6,754 nucleotides of DNA from Clostridia bacterium. GTDB lineage: Bacteria > Bacillota > Clostridia > Oscillospirales > Acutalibacteraceae. The stretch covers positions 1 through 6,754 of the forward strand of contig CAAGHB010000002.1 of the NCBI GenBank assembly GCA_900769535.1. The letters run 5' to 3'. Under the pieces are notes generated by a model that did not search any database, was not told the origin of the DNA, and saw only the letters and a list, made by a program, of their open reading frames with translations. This document shows positions 1 to 6,132 of the stretch, piece by piece; the stretch's first letter is position 1; each line of letters opens with the position of its first letter. Made by a program: the position numbers and the translations under genes.

Positions 1-1281
1 GCTTGATGATACGATTTCACCCTTATCGTTTGTCCAATAGAGGAAGCAGTATCCTTCGTCAGCTACAGCTTCAATTGTTGCTACGGTTCCAACTTCATAT
101 TCAGCTGTTGCATCAATGGCAGCACCGTCAATATTTATTGAGCCGCCATCCGTAGCAGTTATTGACCAATTCGAATAAATCTTAGCGATATATGTGGCCT
201 TAATATATGTATTCGAGGTTGCGACAAATGTATATTCCGGCTCGGAAGAAAGTACGTTTCCGTCATCATCAACAAATGCTACAAAATTATATCTTGCTCC
301 GGGAACAGCAGTAACTGTATATTCATTACCGGCTGTAACGATAGCGGAACCGTTATAAGCAGAGCCGTCAATGAGAATTGAGCCGGTTGATTCGCTTGTA
401 ACTGTAATATCGTCCCAAGTGAAATTATAAGCGGCATCAAGTGCGGCGCCGTAGGGCTCGATTTCGGCCTTTAATTCATCCGATCCGTTAGCCATAACGA
501 TATCGTAAAGAGTATTTGCGTTAACTATATCGGAATATTCACTCTTATTGTTAATTGTACTTAAATAAGCGGTAAAGTCAGCAACACTTGAATAGGGGAA
601 GTTGCTATAAAGTGAGAAATTCTTTTGTGCATTTGTTCCTGAACCGGGGTCACCAACCCAGCCGTGAAAAATTATAATATTGGCTGATGAAAAACTAAGT
701 GCAGAAACATCTACTTCGGTGTTTGTTTCACTACCAAAAGCAACAGCTACACCATCTATTTTAATTGAGAACTTGCCGTTAGAAAGGGTAAAAGCATAGT
801 TCTTATTGAGTGCGTTTGCTCCGTTAAGCGCATCAGCAATGGGGGAGTATGATGTTGCGAGTAATGAATTATCATCAGTGTTATACAGTTTGAAATAAAC
901 CGGACTGCTTCCACTTGTAACAGCATACTCGATTTTTAAATTACCGATAGTAATATAGCTGTTGCTAAAATTAAATCCTTGACCGGTAAAGTTAAAATCA
1001 CCCGAGAAGGTAAAACCGCCTGAAAGGTCATATTTGTTGACCGATGTTGCAGTTTGTCCGCTTCTACGATGCATATTTAATACACCATTAGAGATTTTGA
1101 TGTTGTTACCGCTAAGTGTCCAATCACTAGCGTTAACGCCGTTAATCATATAATTAGTGATTCCGGCGAGTTCGTCATCTAGCGTACTTGCTGATGCAAA
1201 GGTTACCATTGAGAACATGGAAACCAACATTACAACAGCCAGTAAACTGCTGATGAAACGTTTTATTGTCCATTTTTTCAT
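1..1281 (-). CDS. Secreted protein with divergent InlB B-type repeats, C-terminus missing (partial)
   Basis: An uninterrupted minus-strand reading frame of 427 codons starts at the ATG at 1281 and runs off the left edge with no stop. An AAGGTGG ribosome binding site lies 8 bases upstream. Residues 1-31 form a classic signal peptide: MKKWTIKR, a hydrophobic stretch, then an A-S-A cleavage site before S32, so the protein is exported. Residues about 40-215 are rich in Gly, Ser, Asn and aromatic residues in alternating beta-strand patterns and could be a concanavalin-like beta sandwich; no family is assigned. Residues about 292-364 and 371-427 are two similar units (G-S-I-x-I-D-G, then an E/Y-V-T-A-type strand, an aromatic turn and a G-N/E-V/I-x-S end). 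They resemble the divergent InlB B-repeat family seen in surface proteins of Firmicutes, and the second unit is cut by the window edge. More repeats or a wall or membrane anchor may follow outside. The catalytic or binding role is unknown. It has its own promoter and lies downstream of another exported protein. Confidence 0.85.
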   Translation of the reverse strand, partial: MKKWTIKRFISSLLAVVMLVSMFSMVTFASASTLDDELAGITNYMINGVNASDWTLSGNNIKISNGVLNMHRRSGQTATSVNKYDLSGGFTFSGDFNFTGQGFNFSNSYITIGNLKIEYAVTSGSSPVYFKLYNTDDNSLLATSYSPIADALNGANALNKNYAFTLSNGKFSIKIDGVAVAFGSETNTEVDVSALSFSSANIIIFHGWVGDPGSGTNAQKNFSLYSNFPYSSVADFTAYLSTINNKSEYSDIVNANTLYDIVMANGSDELKAEIEPYGAALDAAYNFTWDDITVTSESTGSILIDGSAYNGSAIVTAGNEYTVTAVPGARYNFVAFVDDDGNVLSSEPEYTFVATSNTYIKATYIAKIYSNWSITATDGGSINIDGAAIDATAEYEVGTVATIEAVADEGYCFLYWTNDKGEIVSSS

Positions 1282-1303
1282 ATAATCATCCACCTTAATA
1301 AAG

Positions 1304-1343
1304 AGTATAGTTAAGTATAGCAAAAAATATCATTTTTTTGCAA
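1304..1343 (-). promoter_or_regulatory. Sigma-A promoter of the InlB-repeat protein gene
   Basis: On the minus strand a -35 box TTGCAA (1343-1338) is followed after 18 bases by TATACT (1319-1314), preceded by TGC, which makes an extended -10. Transcription would begin near 1307 and leave a leader of about 25 bases before the ATG at 1281, with the ribosome binding site at 1296-1290. A second TATACT copy lies just downstream at 1309-1304. This is a prediction from consensus matching only. Confidence 0.65.
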
Positions 1344-1458
1344 GTTGGTATTTTAACAAAAAAATATGAATTATTCGTGCGAATTTAACAATTCTAATAA
1401 TTTTACTATAAATAAATAACAAAAAGTTGACACCTACCGACAAAATTTTGATATAAAC

Positions 1459-1506
1459 CAAAAATATAAAGCCGTATTGAATCTAAAAAGATATCAAAAC
1501 GGCTTT
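1459..1506 (-). terminator. Intrinsic terminator of the SGNH hydrolase gene, possibly bidirectional
   Basis: An imperfect hairpin spans 1471-1503. The outer arms GCCGT/ACGGC pair fully; the inner TTGA/TCAA and ATCT/AGAT pair with one A-A mismatch and a bulge, around an A-rich loop. On the minus strand it begins six bases after the TAA stop at 1510 and is followed by TTTATATTTTT, as expected for a Rho-independent terminator. On the plus strand it is also followed by a T-rich run (1504-1522), so it could stop transcription both ways. It separates the SGNH hydrolase gene from the next secreted-protein gene. Confidence 0.75.
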
Positions 1507-1509
1507 TAT

Positions 1510-3321
1510 TTATTTTTTCTTTATATATATTATAATTGTCGTAGTAGCGGCTGATATAATGAATAGAATTATGAGTATAATTGGCAAAATTTTTAATTCG
1601 CTTTTTGAATCGGTATCATCATCTGAATTGTAAGAACTTAACATTTCCTGAGACGATGTTTCGCTGCTTTCGTTTTCGCTTTCAACCGTTTTAGGACCGT
1701 AAGTGATTACTATATCATCGGTCTTTATGTCTAAATTTTTACTTATATACTCAAAAATGTTTTTTGCAAGAAGTTCATGTCCGTTGACATTAGGATGGAG
1801 CCCGTCGTTAGAAAAGGCCATATAGTGATTATCGGCTGATATTTCATCATATTTTTCGGTCAATGAATAGTTGTCGATAAAACCGATTATGTTATCATTT
1901 TTATCTGCCAGCTTGTTTTGAGCATCAAAAACTTCCTTTTGTCTGTTCCAAGAATTACTGCTATCACCCCAGGTTTTCATTACCGATGAAATTATAATTT
2001 TTGCATGGGCGTCGCTTCTGTAACTATTTGCAGTATATGTATTTATGAGAGCGTTTGCTTGGTCAATATACTTTTGTTCAGCGTTTGTTAGCTCAAAGGT
2101 GTGTTCTGAACCGTCATTCGATTTAAAATAATATGTTACCTGTTCGCCCTTGACCGTTATTTTTGTTGATATAGATTTGTCAGCTGCATAGGTTGTGTTT
2201 TCGATATATTTACCGTTCTCGTCTCTTTTCACGTCTACTATTCGCCATTCGTGATTTGTTGAGTCGATTGAGGGACCAAAGTAATGCAACCTGTCCCAAT
2301 AGGATGACTGACCGTCATTTGTACCGAGCGCAAAAATAATATAATCCGGATTAAAAAGCATTGACGAATAATAAATAACCTGAATGGTATAGGGCTGATA
2401 GGTTTCCGACATTACCGAGTTTGCAGATGCGCCGCAGTTATATACATCATAATGCGGTCCAAGCATTTTTTGAAGTTGCGCTACATAGGACGTGGTTGTG
2501 TTGTTGTCGGAACCTACGCCCTGAGTAATCGAGTCTCCTACAACGGCGATTTTTGTAACGTAATTATCTTTTTGTATTTTACCCACTTTGTCGACAGAAG
2601 CAAAATACACCTGATTATCCTTGTTGGGTGATGATTCGAATCCACCGTTATAATATGGATTTACCTTTATATAAGAGTTTGCTTTTGAAAAAGGTGTTTG
2701 GTCGATAAGATTGCCGTTTTCAAATTTAATATTTTCAAAATCAGCCGAAAAGTCGGGGTTATAATGGTTTTCGCTTATGTAAAAATCGAGCTTTATGTCA
2801 TTTATTGAAATTATCATTTCGGTTTTGTTGTCGGAATCGTTGAATTTAACACCCAGCTTTACCCAGTCACCGTATGTAAAATGATTAGGCATTGCGTTGG
2901 TCTGAGCAAGAAAAGAGTTTCCGTTTGCCTTTTTCAAGTAAAAGCTGTAATAGGCGCCTTTGTTTGTATGTGACGGGGCATAAATACCAAATACATATCC
3001 TTCACTTGCGTCCTCGTTGGCTCTGAATGTAAGCTCAAATCCACCAACGCATTTAAACATTGTTTCAAATCCGTCGTTTTTATAGCTGCCAAAGTTTTTA
3101 ATATAGCTGCGGCATAGCTTAACCGAGCCGTCAGCGAGATTAAATGCTGCTACGTTTTCTTCATCCGGCTCCCAGTATTCTTTTTTAAAGAAATCAGGAC
3201 TTATATTTCCTGAATCGGCGGTATTATCAGCCGTGGCAGTCGGAGTAATAGTGATGACGGTTGAAAATAACAATATAAATGTAAGTAATAATATGGATAA
3301 CCTTTTAAATATGTAATTCAT
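1510..3321 (-). CDS. Secreted, membrane-anchored SGNH/GDSL-family hydrolase (putative esterase)
   Basis: This 603-residue protein is probably a cell-surface esterase or acetyl-hydrolase; the substrate is not known. Residues 1-31 look like a signal peptide (MNYIFKR, a hydrophobic core, then A-T-A). Residues about 45-225 are beta-rich with many aromatics and could be a lectin-like accessory domain. The SGNH core starts near residue 257. Block I is GDSIT with nucleophile Ser264, block II is NCGAS with Gly297, block III is GTND with Asn335, and block V is DGLHP with Asp506 and His509, so all four hallmark residues and the acid are present. About 170 residues separate blocks III and V, including a charged beta-type insert at about 339-415 that is longer than in compact family members. 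A Ser/Glu/Asp-rich linker (about 545-576) leads to a C-terminal membrane helix (577-598) ending in KKK, so the enzyme should be tethered outside with its tail inside; there is no LPXTG sorting motif. The start was set at 3321 because GGAGG lies 5 bases upstream and the predicted transcript begins near 3346. An upstream in-frame ATG at 3354 falls inside the -10 box. Confidence 0.9.
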   Translation of the reverse strand: MNYIFKRLSILLLTFILLFSTVITITPTATADNTADSGNISPDFFKKEYWEPDEENVAAFNLADGSVKLCRSYIKNFGSYKNDGFETMFKCVGGFELTFRANEDASEGYVFGIYAPSHTNKGAYYSFYLKKANGNSFLAQTNAMPNHFTYGDWVKLGVKFNDSDNKTEMIISINDIKLDFYISENHYNPDFSADFENIKFENGNLIDQTPFSKANSYIKVNPYYNGGFESSPNKDNQVYFASVDKVGKIQKDNYVTKIAVVGDSITQGVGSDNNTTTSYVAQLQKMLGPHYDVYNCGASANSVMSETYQPYTIQVIYYSSMLFNPDYIIFALGTNDGQSSYWDRLHYFGPSIDSTNHEWRIVDVKRDENGKYIENTTYAADKSISTKITVKGEQVTYYFKSNDGSEHTFELTNAEQKYIDQANALINTYTANSYRSDAHAKIIISSVMKTWGDSSNSWNRQKEVFDAQNKLADKNDNIIGFIDNYSLTEKYDEISADNHYMAFSNDGLHPNVNGHELLAKNIFEYISKNLDIKTDDIVITYGPKTVESENESSETSSQEMLSSYNSDDDTDSKSELKILPIILIILFIISAATTTIIIYIKKK

Positions 3322-3326
3322 ATAAT

Positions 3327-3331
3327 CCTCC
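3327..3331 (-). promoter_or_regulatory. Ribosome binding site that fixes the SGNH hydrolase start
   Basis: GGAGG on the minus strand, 5 bases before the ATG at 3321. No comparable site precedes the in-frame ATG at 3354, which supports the shorter protein that opens directly with a signal peptide. Confidence 0.85.
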
Positions 3332-3352
3332 GCTGAATTTTCTATGTAAACC

Positions 3353-3380
3353 ATTATAACATTTTTAATAAATATTTCAA
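3353..3380 (-). promoter_or_regulatory. Sigma-A promoter of the SGNH hydrolase gene
   Basis: The minus strand shows TTGAAA (3380-3375), a 16-base spacer and a perfect TATAAT (3358-3353) preceded by TGT (extended -10). The predicted start of transcription is near 3346, giving a leader of about 25 bases. The promoter lies directly after the tRNA terminator, so the gene appears to be its own transcription unit. Confidence 0.75.
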
Positions 3381-3381
3381 A

Positions 3382-3416
3382 TAAAAAAAGATTATCCTAA
3401 AAAATCAGGACAATCT
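3382..3416 (-). terminator. Intrinsic terminator of the Gly-Arg tRNA unit
   Basis: On the minus strand AGATTGTCCT (3416-3407) pairs with AGGATAATCT (3398-3389), 10 pairs with one G-U, around an 8-base loop of GATTTTTT. A run of seven T follows. It starts 15 bases past the CCA end of the tRNA-Arg gene. Confidence 0.9.
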
Positions 3417-3430
3417 CTTGTTCGGCAAAA

Positions 3431-3507
3431 TGGCGCGCCAAAAGGGATTCGAACCCCTGGCCTACTGCTTAGAAGGCAGTTGCTCTATCCAGCTGAGCTA
3501 TTGGCGC
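3431..3507 (-). tRNA. tRNA-Arg (anticodon TCT)
   Basis: A 77-base cloverleaf with acceptor arms GCGCCAA/TTGGCGC, discriminator G and an encoded CCA. The anticodon stem ACTGC/GCAGT closes the loop CTTCTAA, giving anticodon TCT, which reads AGA and AGG codons. The T loop TTCGAAT is standard. It is the second gene of a two-tRNA unit, 7 bases after tRNA-Gly. Confidence 0.97.
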
Positions 3508-3514
3508 AAAAAAA

Positions 3515-3588
<74 letters not shown>

Positions 3589-3605
3589 GTCTCACAACGT
3601 CAGTT

Positions 3606-3634
3606 ATTTTATCACGATTGCCGTAATATGTCAA
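3606..3634 (-). promoter_or_regulatory. Promoter of the Gly-Arg tRNA unit
   Basis: Minus-strand TTGACA (3634-3629), a 17-base spacer and TAAAAT (3611-3606) preceded by TGA. The -35 is perfect and the spacing ideal, as expected for a stable-RNA promoter. Transcription would start near 3599, about 11 bases before the mature tRNA-Gly 5' end. Confidence 0.85.
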
Positions 3635-3647
3635 GACGTTAAGTTAA

Positions 3648-3668
3648 AAAAATTAAATTTTAATTTTT
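3648..3668. repeat. A/T-only palindrome between two divergent promoters
   Basis: A perfect inverted repeat with 10-base arms, AAAAATTAAA and TTTAATTTTT, and one central T. It lies about 13 bases upstream of the tRNA -35 on one side and 10 bases upstream of the yerC-like gene's -35 on the other. Such A/T tracts match the character of UP elements that contact the RNA polymerase alpha subunit, so it may boost both promoters. That role is inference. Confidence 0.5.
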
Positions 3669-3678
3669 AGTGATAGCG

Positions 3679-3707
3679 TTGACTTTCATACAGTAAACTG
3701 TTAAAAT
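3679..3707 (+). promoter_or_regulatory. Sigma-A promoter of the yerC-methyltransferase-hslO operon
   Basis: TTGACT (3679-3684), a 17-base spacer and TAAAAT (3702-3707) preceded by TGT. The spacer ends in an inverted repeat (3690-3701). Transcription would begin near 3714, giving a leader of about 29 bases, and GGAGGG at 3731-3736 lies 6 bases before the ATG at 3743. Confidence 0.8.
3690..3701. promoter_or_regulatory. Candidate operator inside the yerC operon promoter
   Basis: ACAGT-AA-ACTGT is an inverted repeat with perfect 5-base arms, placed between the -35 and -10 boxes. A bound repressor there would block polymerase. The first gene of the operon encodes a TrpR-fold DNA-binding protein, so self-regulation is a reasonable guess, but short palindromes also arise by chance in AT-rich DNA. 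Confidence 0.35.
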
Positions 3708-3742
3708 TTAAAGCGTAAATAAATAGCAATGGAGGGCTAATA

Positions 3743-4027
3743 ATGAAGAATATAAGAGATAATTATACTGATGAAATGTTTGCGGCCATTTTAAAGTTGA
3801 AGAGCGTTGACGATTGCTATAAATTTTTTAGTGACCTTTGCACCCCTCGTGAAATAAAATCAATGGCTCAGCGCTTTACCGTAGCAAAGATGCTTATTGA
3901 AAAGAGGGTATATAGCGATATCGTAAACGAAACGGGCGCAAGTACCGCTACAATCAGCCGTGTAAACCGTTCACTCGAATCGGGTAATGAGGGTTACGAC
4001 CTCGTTTTTGACCGTAATAAGAAGTAA
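3743..4027 (+). CDS. YerC/YecD-family TrpR-related DNA-binding protein
   Basis: This 94-residue protein matches the YerC/YecD family of TrpR-like proteins of Firmicutes in full length and layout. The N-terminal half (residues 1-50) is helical, with the family's C-T-P-R-E-I-K-S-M-A-Q-R segment at 33-44. Residues about 56-80 form the helix-turn-helix, with the reader segment ETGASTATISRVNR followed by the typical G-N-E-G-Y tail. The family is predicted to bind DNA as a transcription regulator; its targets are poorly known and tryptophan sensing should not be assumed. The start at 3743 is well supported by GGAGGG 6 bases upstream. It is the first gene of a three-gene operon, 2 bases ahead of a methyltransferase gene, and its own promoter carries a possible operator. 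Confidence 0.93.
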   Translation: MKNIRDNYTDEMFAAILKLKSVDDCYKFFSDLCTPREIKSMAQRFTVAKMLIEKRVYSDIVNETGASTATISRVNRSLESGNEGYDLVFDRNKK

Positions 4028-4029
4028 AA

Positions 4030-4767
4030 ATGTCGGAATATATTGATTTTGCCTCCTTTTACGATAGGTTGATGTCCGATTGTGATTATGATGCAAGATG
4101 TGATTATCTTATTGAAATATTTAACCGGTTTGGCAAAAGGCCTAAGTTAATGCTCGACCTTGCCTGCGGTACGGGAAATTTCACCTATCGAATGATAAAA
4201 AAGGGGATTGACGTAATCGGCGTTGATATGTCGTCGGAAATGCTCAACGTTGCAAGAAAAAAAGCAGAGGATTTTGAGTCATCGCCGCTTTTTCTTTGTC
4301 AAAGAGCTGATGAGCTTGACCTGTACGGAACGGTGGACTCATGCATTTGTATGCTTGACAGCATAAATCATATAACCGATTATAACGAACTTTGCGAAAG
4401 CTTTAAAAAGGTGTCGCTTTTTATGGAAAAGGACGGCCTTTTTATATTTGACGTTAATTCGGAATATAAGCATAGATGCGTTTTAGCTGATAATACCTTT
4501 GTAATTGATGACGACGATTTATATACTGTTTGGAGTAACGAGTGCGAGGGAAACACGGTCAATATAATTCTTGACTTTTTTGTAAAAGACGGGGATAAGT
4601 ACAGCCGTTTCAGCGAGGAGTTTTCCGAACGCGCTTATACTGACGATGAGCTAAACACCGCCCTCGAATTATCAGGATTTGAAACGGTTGCTATTTTTGG
4701 CGATATGTCATTTTCAGAGCCGTCTGATGACGAAGTAAGAAAAATATTTGTTGCAAGGAAGATATAA
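4030..4767 (+). CDS. Class I SAM-dependent methyltransferase
   Basis: This 245-residue cytoplasmic protein has a Rossmann-type methyltransferase fold. Motif I, LDLACGTGNF, is at residues 42-51 and forms the S-adenosylmethionine loop. The acidic end of strand 2 is in GVDMSSEM (64-71), where Asp66 should bind the ribose hydroxyls. The D-S-C-I-C-M-L-D-S-I-N-H-I segment at 103-115 fits motif IV and FIFDVNS at 138-144 fits the next strand. The C-terminal half (about 150-240) is rich in Asp, Glu and Phe and should shape the substrate pocket. The acceptor (small molecule, protein or RNA) cannot be told from sequence. The start follows the upstream stop by only 2 bases and has no strong ribosome binding site (AAGAAG at best), which suggests translational coupling to the YerC-like gene. 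The TAA stop directly abuts the hslO start, so the methyltransferase and chaperone are likely made together. Confidence 0.92.
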   Translation: MSEYIDFASFYDRLMSDCDYDARCDYLIEIFNRFGKRPKLMLDLACGTGNFTYRMIKKGIDVIGVDMSSEMLNVARKKAEDFESSPLFLCQRADELDLYGTVDSCICMLDSINHITDYNELCESFKKVSLFMEKDGLFIFDVNSEYKHRCVLADNTFVIDDDDLYTVWSNECEGNTVNIILDFFVKDGDKYSRFSEEFSERAYTDDELNTALELSGFETVAIFGDMSFSEPSDDEVRKIFVARKI

Positions 4768-5637
4768 ATGGGACGTCTTATTAGATGTATAACAAATGAT
4801 GGATGTGTCACTGCTATGGCTGTTGACACTACCGATATAGTAAATGAGGCGGTTCGCCTTCACGAAACGAGCGCAGTTGTTTCTGCTGCGCTTGGCCGTC
4901 TTTTAACAGCGGCTTCGATGATGGGCAGCGCACTTAAATCCGATGTTGGCAGTGTAACTCTGCGCGTTTCCGGCGATGGTCCAATTGGCTCGGTGGTAGC
5001 CGTATCCGATTCAAGCGGAAACGTTCGCGGCTATGCAGGAAATAACGTTGTCGAAATTCCTCTTAATAATAAGGGTAAGCTGGACGTCGGCGGCGCAATA
5101 GGAAGCGGTAATTTATATGTATTAAAGGATCTCGGGATGAAGGAACCTTATAATGGGGTTATTCCGCTTGTATCGGGCGAAATCGCCGAGGACATTACCG
5201 CGTATTTTGCCGAAAGTGAGCAGATACCTACCGTATGCGCTCTCGGCGTTTTAGTAAACCCTGATTTAAGCATAAAGGCGGCAGGGGGATATCTTATCCA
5301 GCTTTTGCCTACCGCAGATGACGAGATAATTGATAAGGTGGAAAAAAGCATAGAAAAAATTCAGCCCATTACTACATTATTAAGTAACGGAATGTCGCTT
5401 GAAGATATAGTAAAGAGTACGCTGAATTTATTTGAGGTCGAGGTACTGGACGAAAGCAATGTTGAATATAAATGCACCTGTTCGCATGAGAGAACGAAGA
5501 AGGTTTTGATGACTTTGGGCGCTGATGATTTAGAAAAATTGGCTGACGAAAGCGATGTTACCAGCGTAAATTGTCATTTCTGTAACAGCGTTTACGAGTT
5601 CACATCCGATGAGATAAAAGAACTCATAAAAAAATAA
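4768..5637 (+). CDS. hslO: Hsp33 redox-regulated molecular chaperone
   Basis: Hsp33 is a cytoplasmic holdase that is silent when reduced and switched on by oxidants, when it loses zinc, forms disulfides and binds unfolding proteins. The 289-residue length is typical of the family. The N-terminal substrate-binding and dimer domain spans about residues 1-175, with signature stretches such as L-R-V-S-G-D-G-P-I-G at 65-74 and the G-Y-A-G-N segment at 88-92. A helical linker follows (about 184-225). The C-terminal zinc switch holds all four ligands: C-T-C at Cys236 and Cys238, and C-H-F-C at Cys269 and Cys272, with the family's short C-x-C to C-x-x-C spacing of about 30 residues. It should therefore be redox-active. 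The start codon follows the previous stop with no gap; an AAGGAAG stretch at 4755-4761 serves as ribosome binding site. No hairpin terminator is visible after the TAA. Confidence 0.97.
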   Translation: MGRLIRCITNDGCVTAMAVDTTDIVNEAVRLHETSAVVSAALGRLLTAASMMGSALKSDVGSVTLRVSGDGPIGSVVAVSDSSGNVRGYAGNNVVEIPLNNKGKLDVGGAIGSGNLYVLKDLGMKEPYNGVIPLVSGEIAEDITAYFAESEQIPTVCALGVLVNPDLSIKAAGGYLIQLLPTADDEIIDKVEKSIEKIQPITTLLSNGMSLEDIVKSTLNLFEVEVLDESNVEYKCTCSHERTKKVLMTLGADDLEKLADESDVTSVNCHFCNSVYEFTSDEIKELIKK

Positions 5638-5657
5638 TAAAAAAGATAAAAAAAGTG

Positions 5658-5686
5658 TTGACAATGCGATTGTGTTATGGTATTAT
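5658..5686 (+). promoter_or_regulatory. Promoter of the Val-Asp-Phe-Gly tRNA operon
   Basis: TTGACA (5658-5663), a 17-base spacer and TATTAT (5681-5686) preceded by TGG (extended -10). The start of transcription should be near 5693, so the precursor has about 38 leader bases before tRNA-Val. The leader opens with a GC-rich palindrome TCGCCGGCGA at 5695-5704, out of character with the surrounding AT-rich DNA. Confidence 0.85.
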
Positions 5687-5730
5687 AACTTTCGTCGCCG
5701 GCGATACGACAACGTAATCTACCGCGATTT

Positions 5731-5806
5731 GGGAGCATAGCTCAGCTGGGAGAGCATCTGCCTTACAAGCAGAGGGTCATAGGTTCGAGCCCTATTGTTC
5801 CCACCA
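5731..5806 (+). tRNA. tRNA-Val (anticodon TAC)
   Basis: A 76-base cloverleaf with acceptor arms GGGAGCA/TGTTCCC (one G-U pair), discriminator A and an encoded CCA. The anticodon stem TCTGC/GCAGA closes loop CTTACAA, giving anticodon TAC for valine GUN codons. First gene of a four-tRNA operon. Confidence 0.97.
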
Positions 5807-5810
5807 TTTT

Positions 5811-5887
5811 GGCCCGGTAGTTCAGTTGGTTAGAACGCTAGCCTGTCACGCTAGAGGTCGTGGGTTCGAGCCCCATCCGGGTCGCCA
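5811..5887 (+). tRNA. tRNA-Asp (anticodon GTC)
   Basis: A 77-base cloverleaf with acceptor arms GGCCCGG/CCGGGTC (one G-U pair), discriminator G and an encoded CCA. The anticodon stem CTAGC/GCTAG closes loop CTGTCAC, giving anticodon GTC. The G discriminator is the usual aspartate identity base. It lies 4 bases after tRNA-Val. Confidence 0.97.
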
Positions 5888-5892
5888 ACTTT

Positions 5893-5968
5893 GCCTCTGT
5901 AGCTCAGTCGGTAGAGCAGGGGACTGAAAATCCCCGTGTCGTTGGTTCGATTCCGACCGGAGGCACCA
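5893..5968 (+). tRNA. tRNA-Phe (anticodon GAA)
   Basis: A 76-base cloverleaf with acceptor arms GCCTCTG/CGGAGGC (one T-G pair), discriminator A and an encoded CCA. The anticodon stem GGGGA/TCCCC closes loop CTGAAAA, giving anticodon GAA for UUU and UUC. It lies 5 bases after tRNA-Asp. Confidence 0.97.
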
Positions 5969-5974
5969 CGGAAT

Positions 5975-6050
5975 GCGGGTTTAGCTCATCTGGTAGAGCG
6001 CCACCTTGCCAAGGTGGAGGTAGCGAGTTCGAGCCTCGTAACCCGCTCCA
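5975..6050 (+). tRNA. tRNA-Gly (anticodon GCC)
   Basis: A 76-base cloverleaf with acceptor arms GCGGGTT/AACCCGC, discriminator T and an encoded CCA. The anticodon stem CCACC/GGTGG closes loop TTGCCAA, giving anticodon GCC for GGU and GGC. It complements the TCC glycine tRNA at 3515-3588. Last gene of the operon, with the terminator starting 2 bases later. Confidence 0.97.
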
Positions 6051-6052
6051 CT

Positions 6053-6089
6053 AAAAAATCACTCTTGCTTTTGCAAGGGTGATTTTTTT
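6053..6089 (+). terminator. Strong intrinsic terminator of the four-tRNA operon
   Basis: ATCACTCTTGC (6058-6068) pairs with GCAAGGGTGAT (6073-6083) with a single T-G pair and a TTTT loop. Flanking A and T runs extend the stem to about 16 pairs and supply the T tail. The A run on the left means it could also stop minus-strand transcription. Confidence 0.95.
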
Positions 6090-6132
6090 ATGCCTGTTTC
6101 CGATTTAATATAAAATTAAGATTGTTAATTGC

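Noticed and set aside
1427..1457. Possible plus-strand promoter (TTGACA with TATAAA)
   Set aside because: The spacing is 19 bases to TATAAA, and the alternative -10 at 17 bases is poor. It would run straight into the terminator hairpin at 1471-1503 with no gene on that strand.
3322..3354. Longer start for the SGNH hydrolase at the ATG at 3354
   Set aside because: That ATG lies within the predicted -10 box, has no ribosome binding site and would put polar residues ahead of the signal peptide.
4380..4562. Short minus-strand open frame inside the methyltransferase gene
   Set aside because: Antisense to a clear gene with recognisable motifs; no ribosome binding site or family resemblance.
4635..4829. 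Minus-strand open frame across the methyltransferase/hslO junction
   Set aside because: Antisense shadow of two well-supported genes; no supporting signals.
5148..5351. Minus-strand open frame inside hslO
   Set aside because: Antisense shadow of a confidently identified gene.
5860..6054. A 64-codon plus-strand open frame
   Set aside because: It lies almost wholly across the Asp, Phe and Gly tRNA genes. Frames through tRNA clusters give this well-known spurious peptide pattern, and there is no ribosome binding site.
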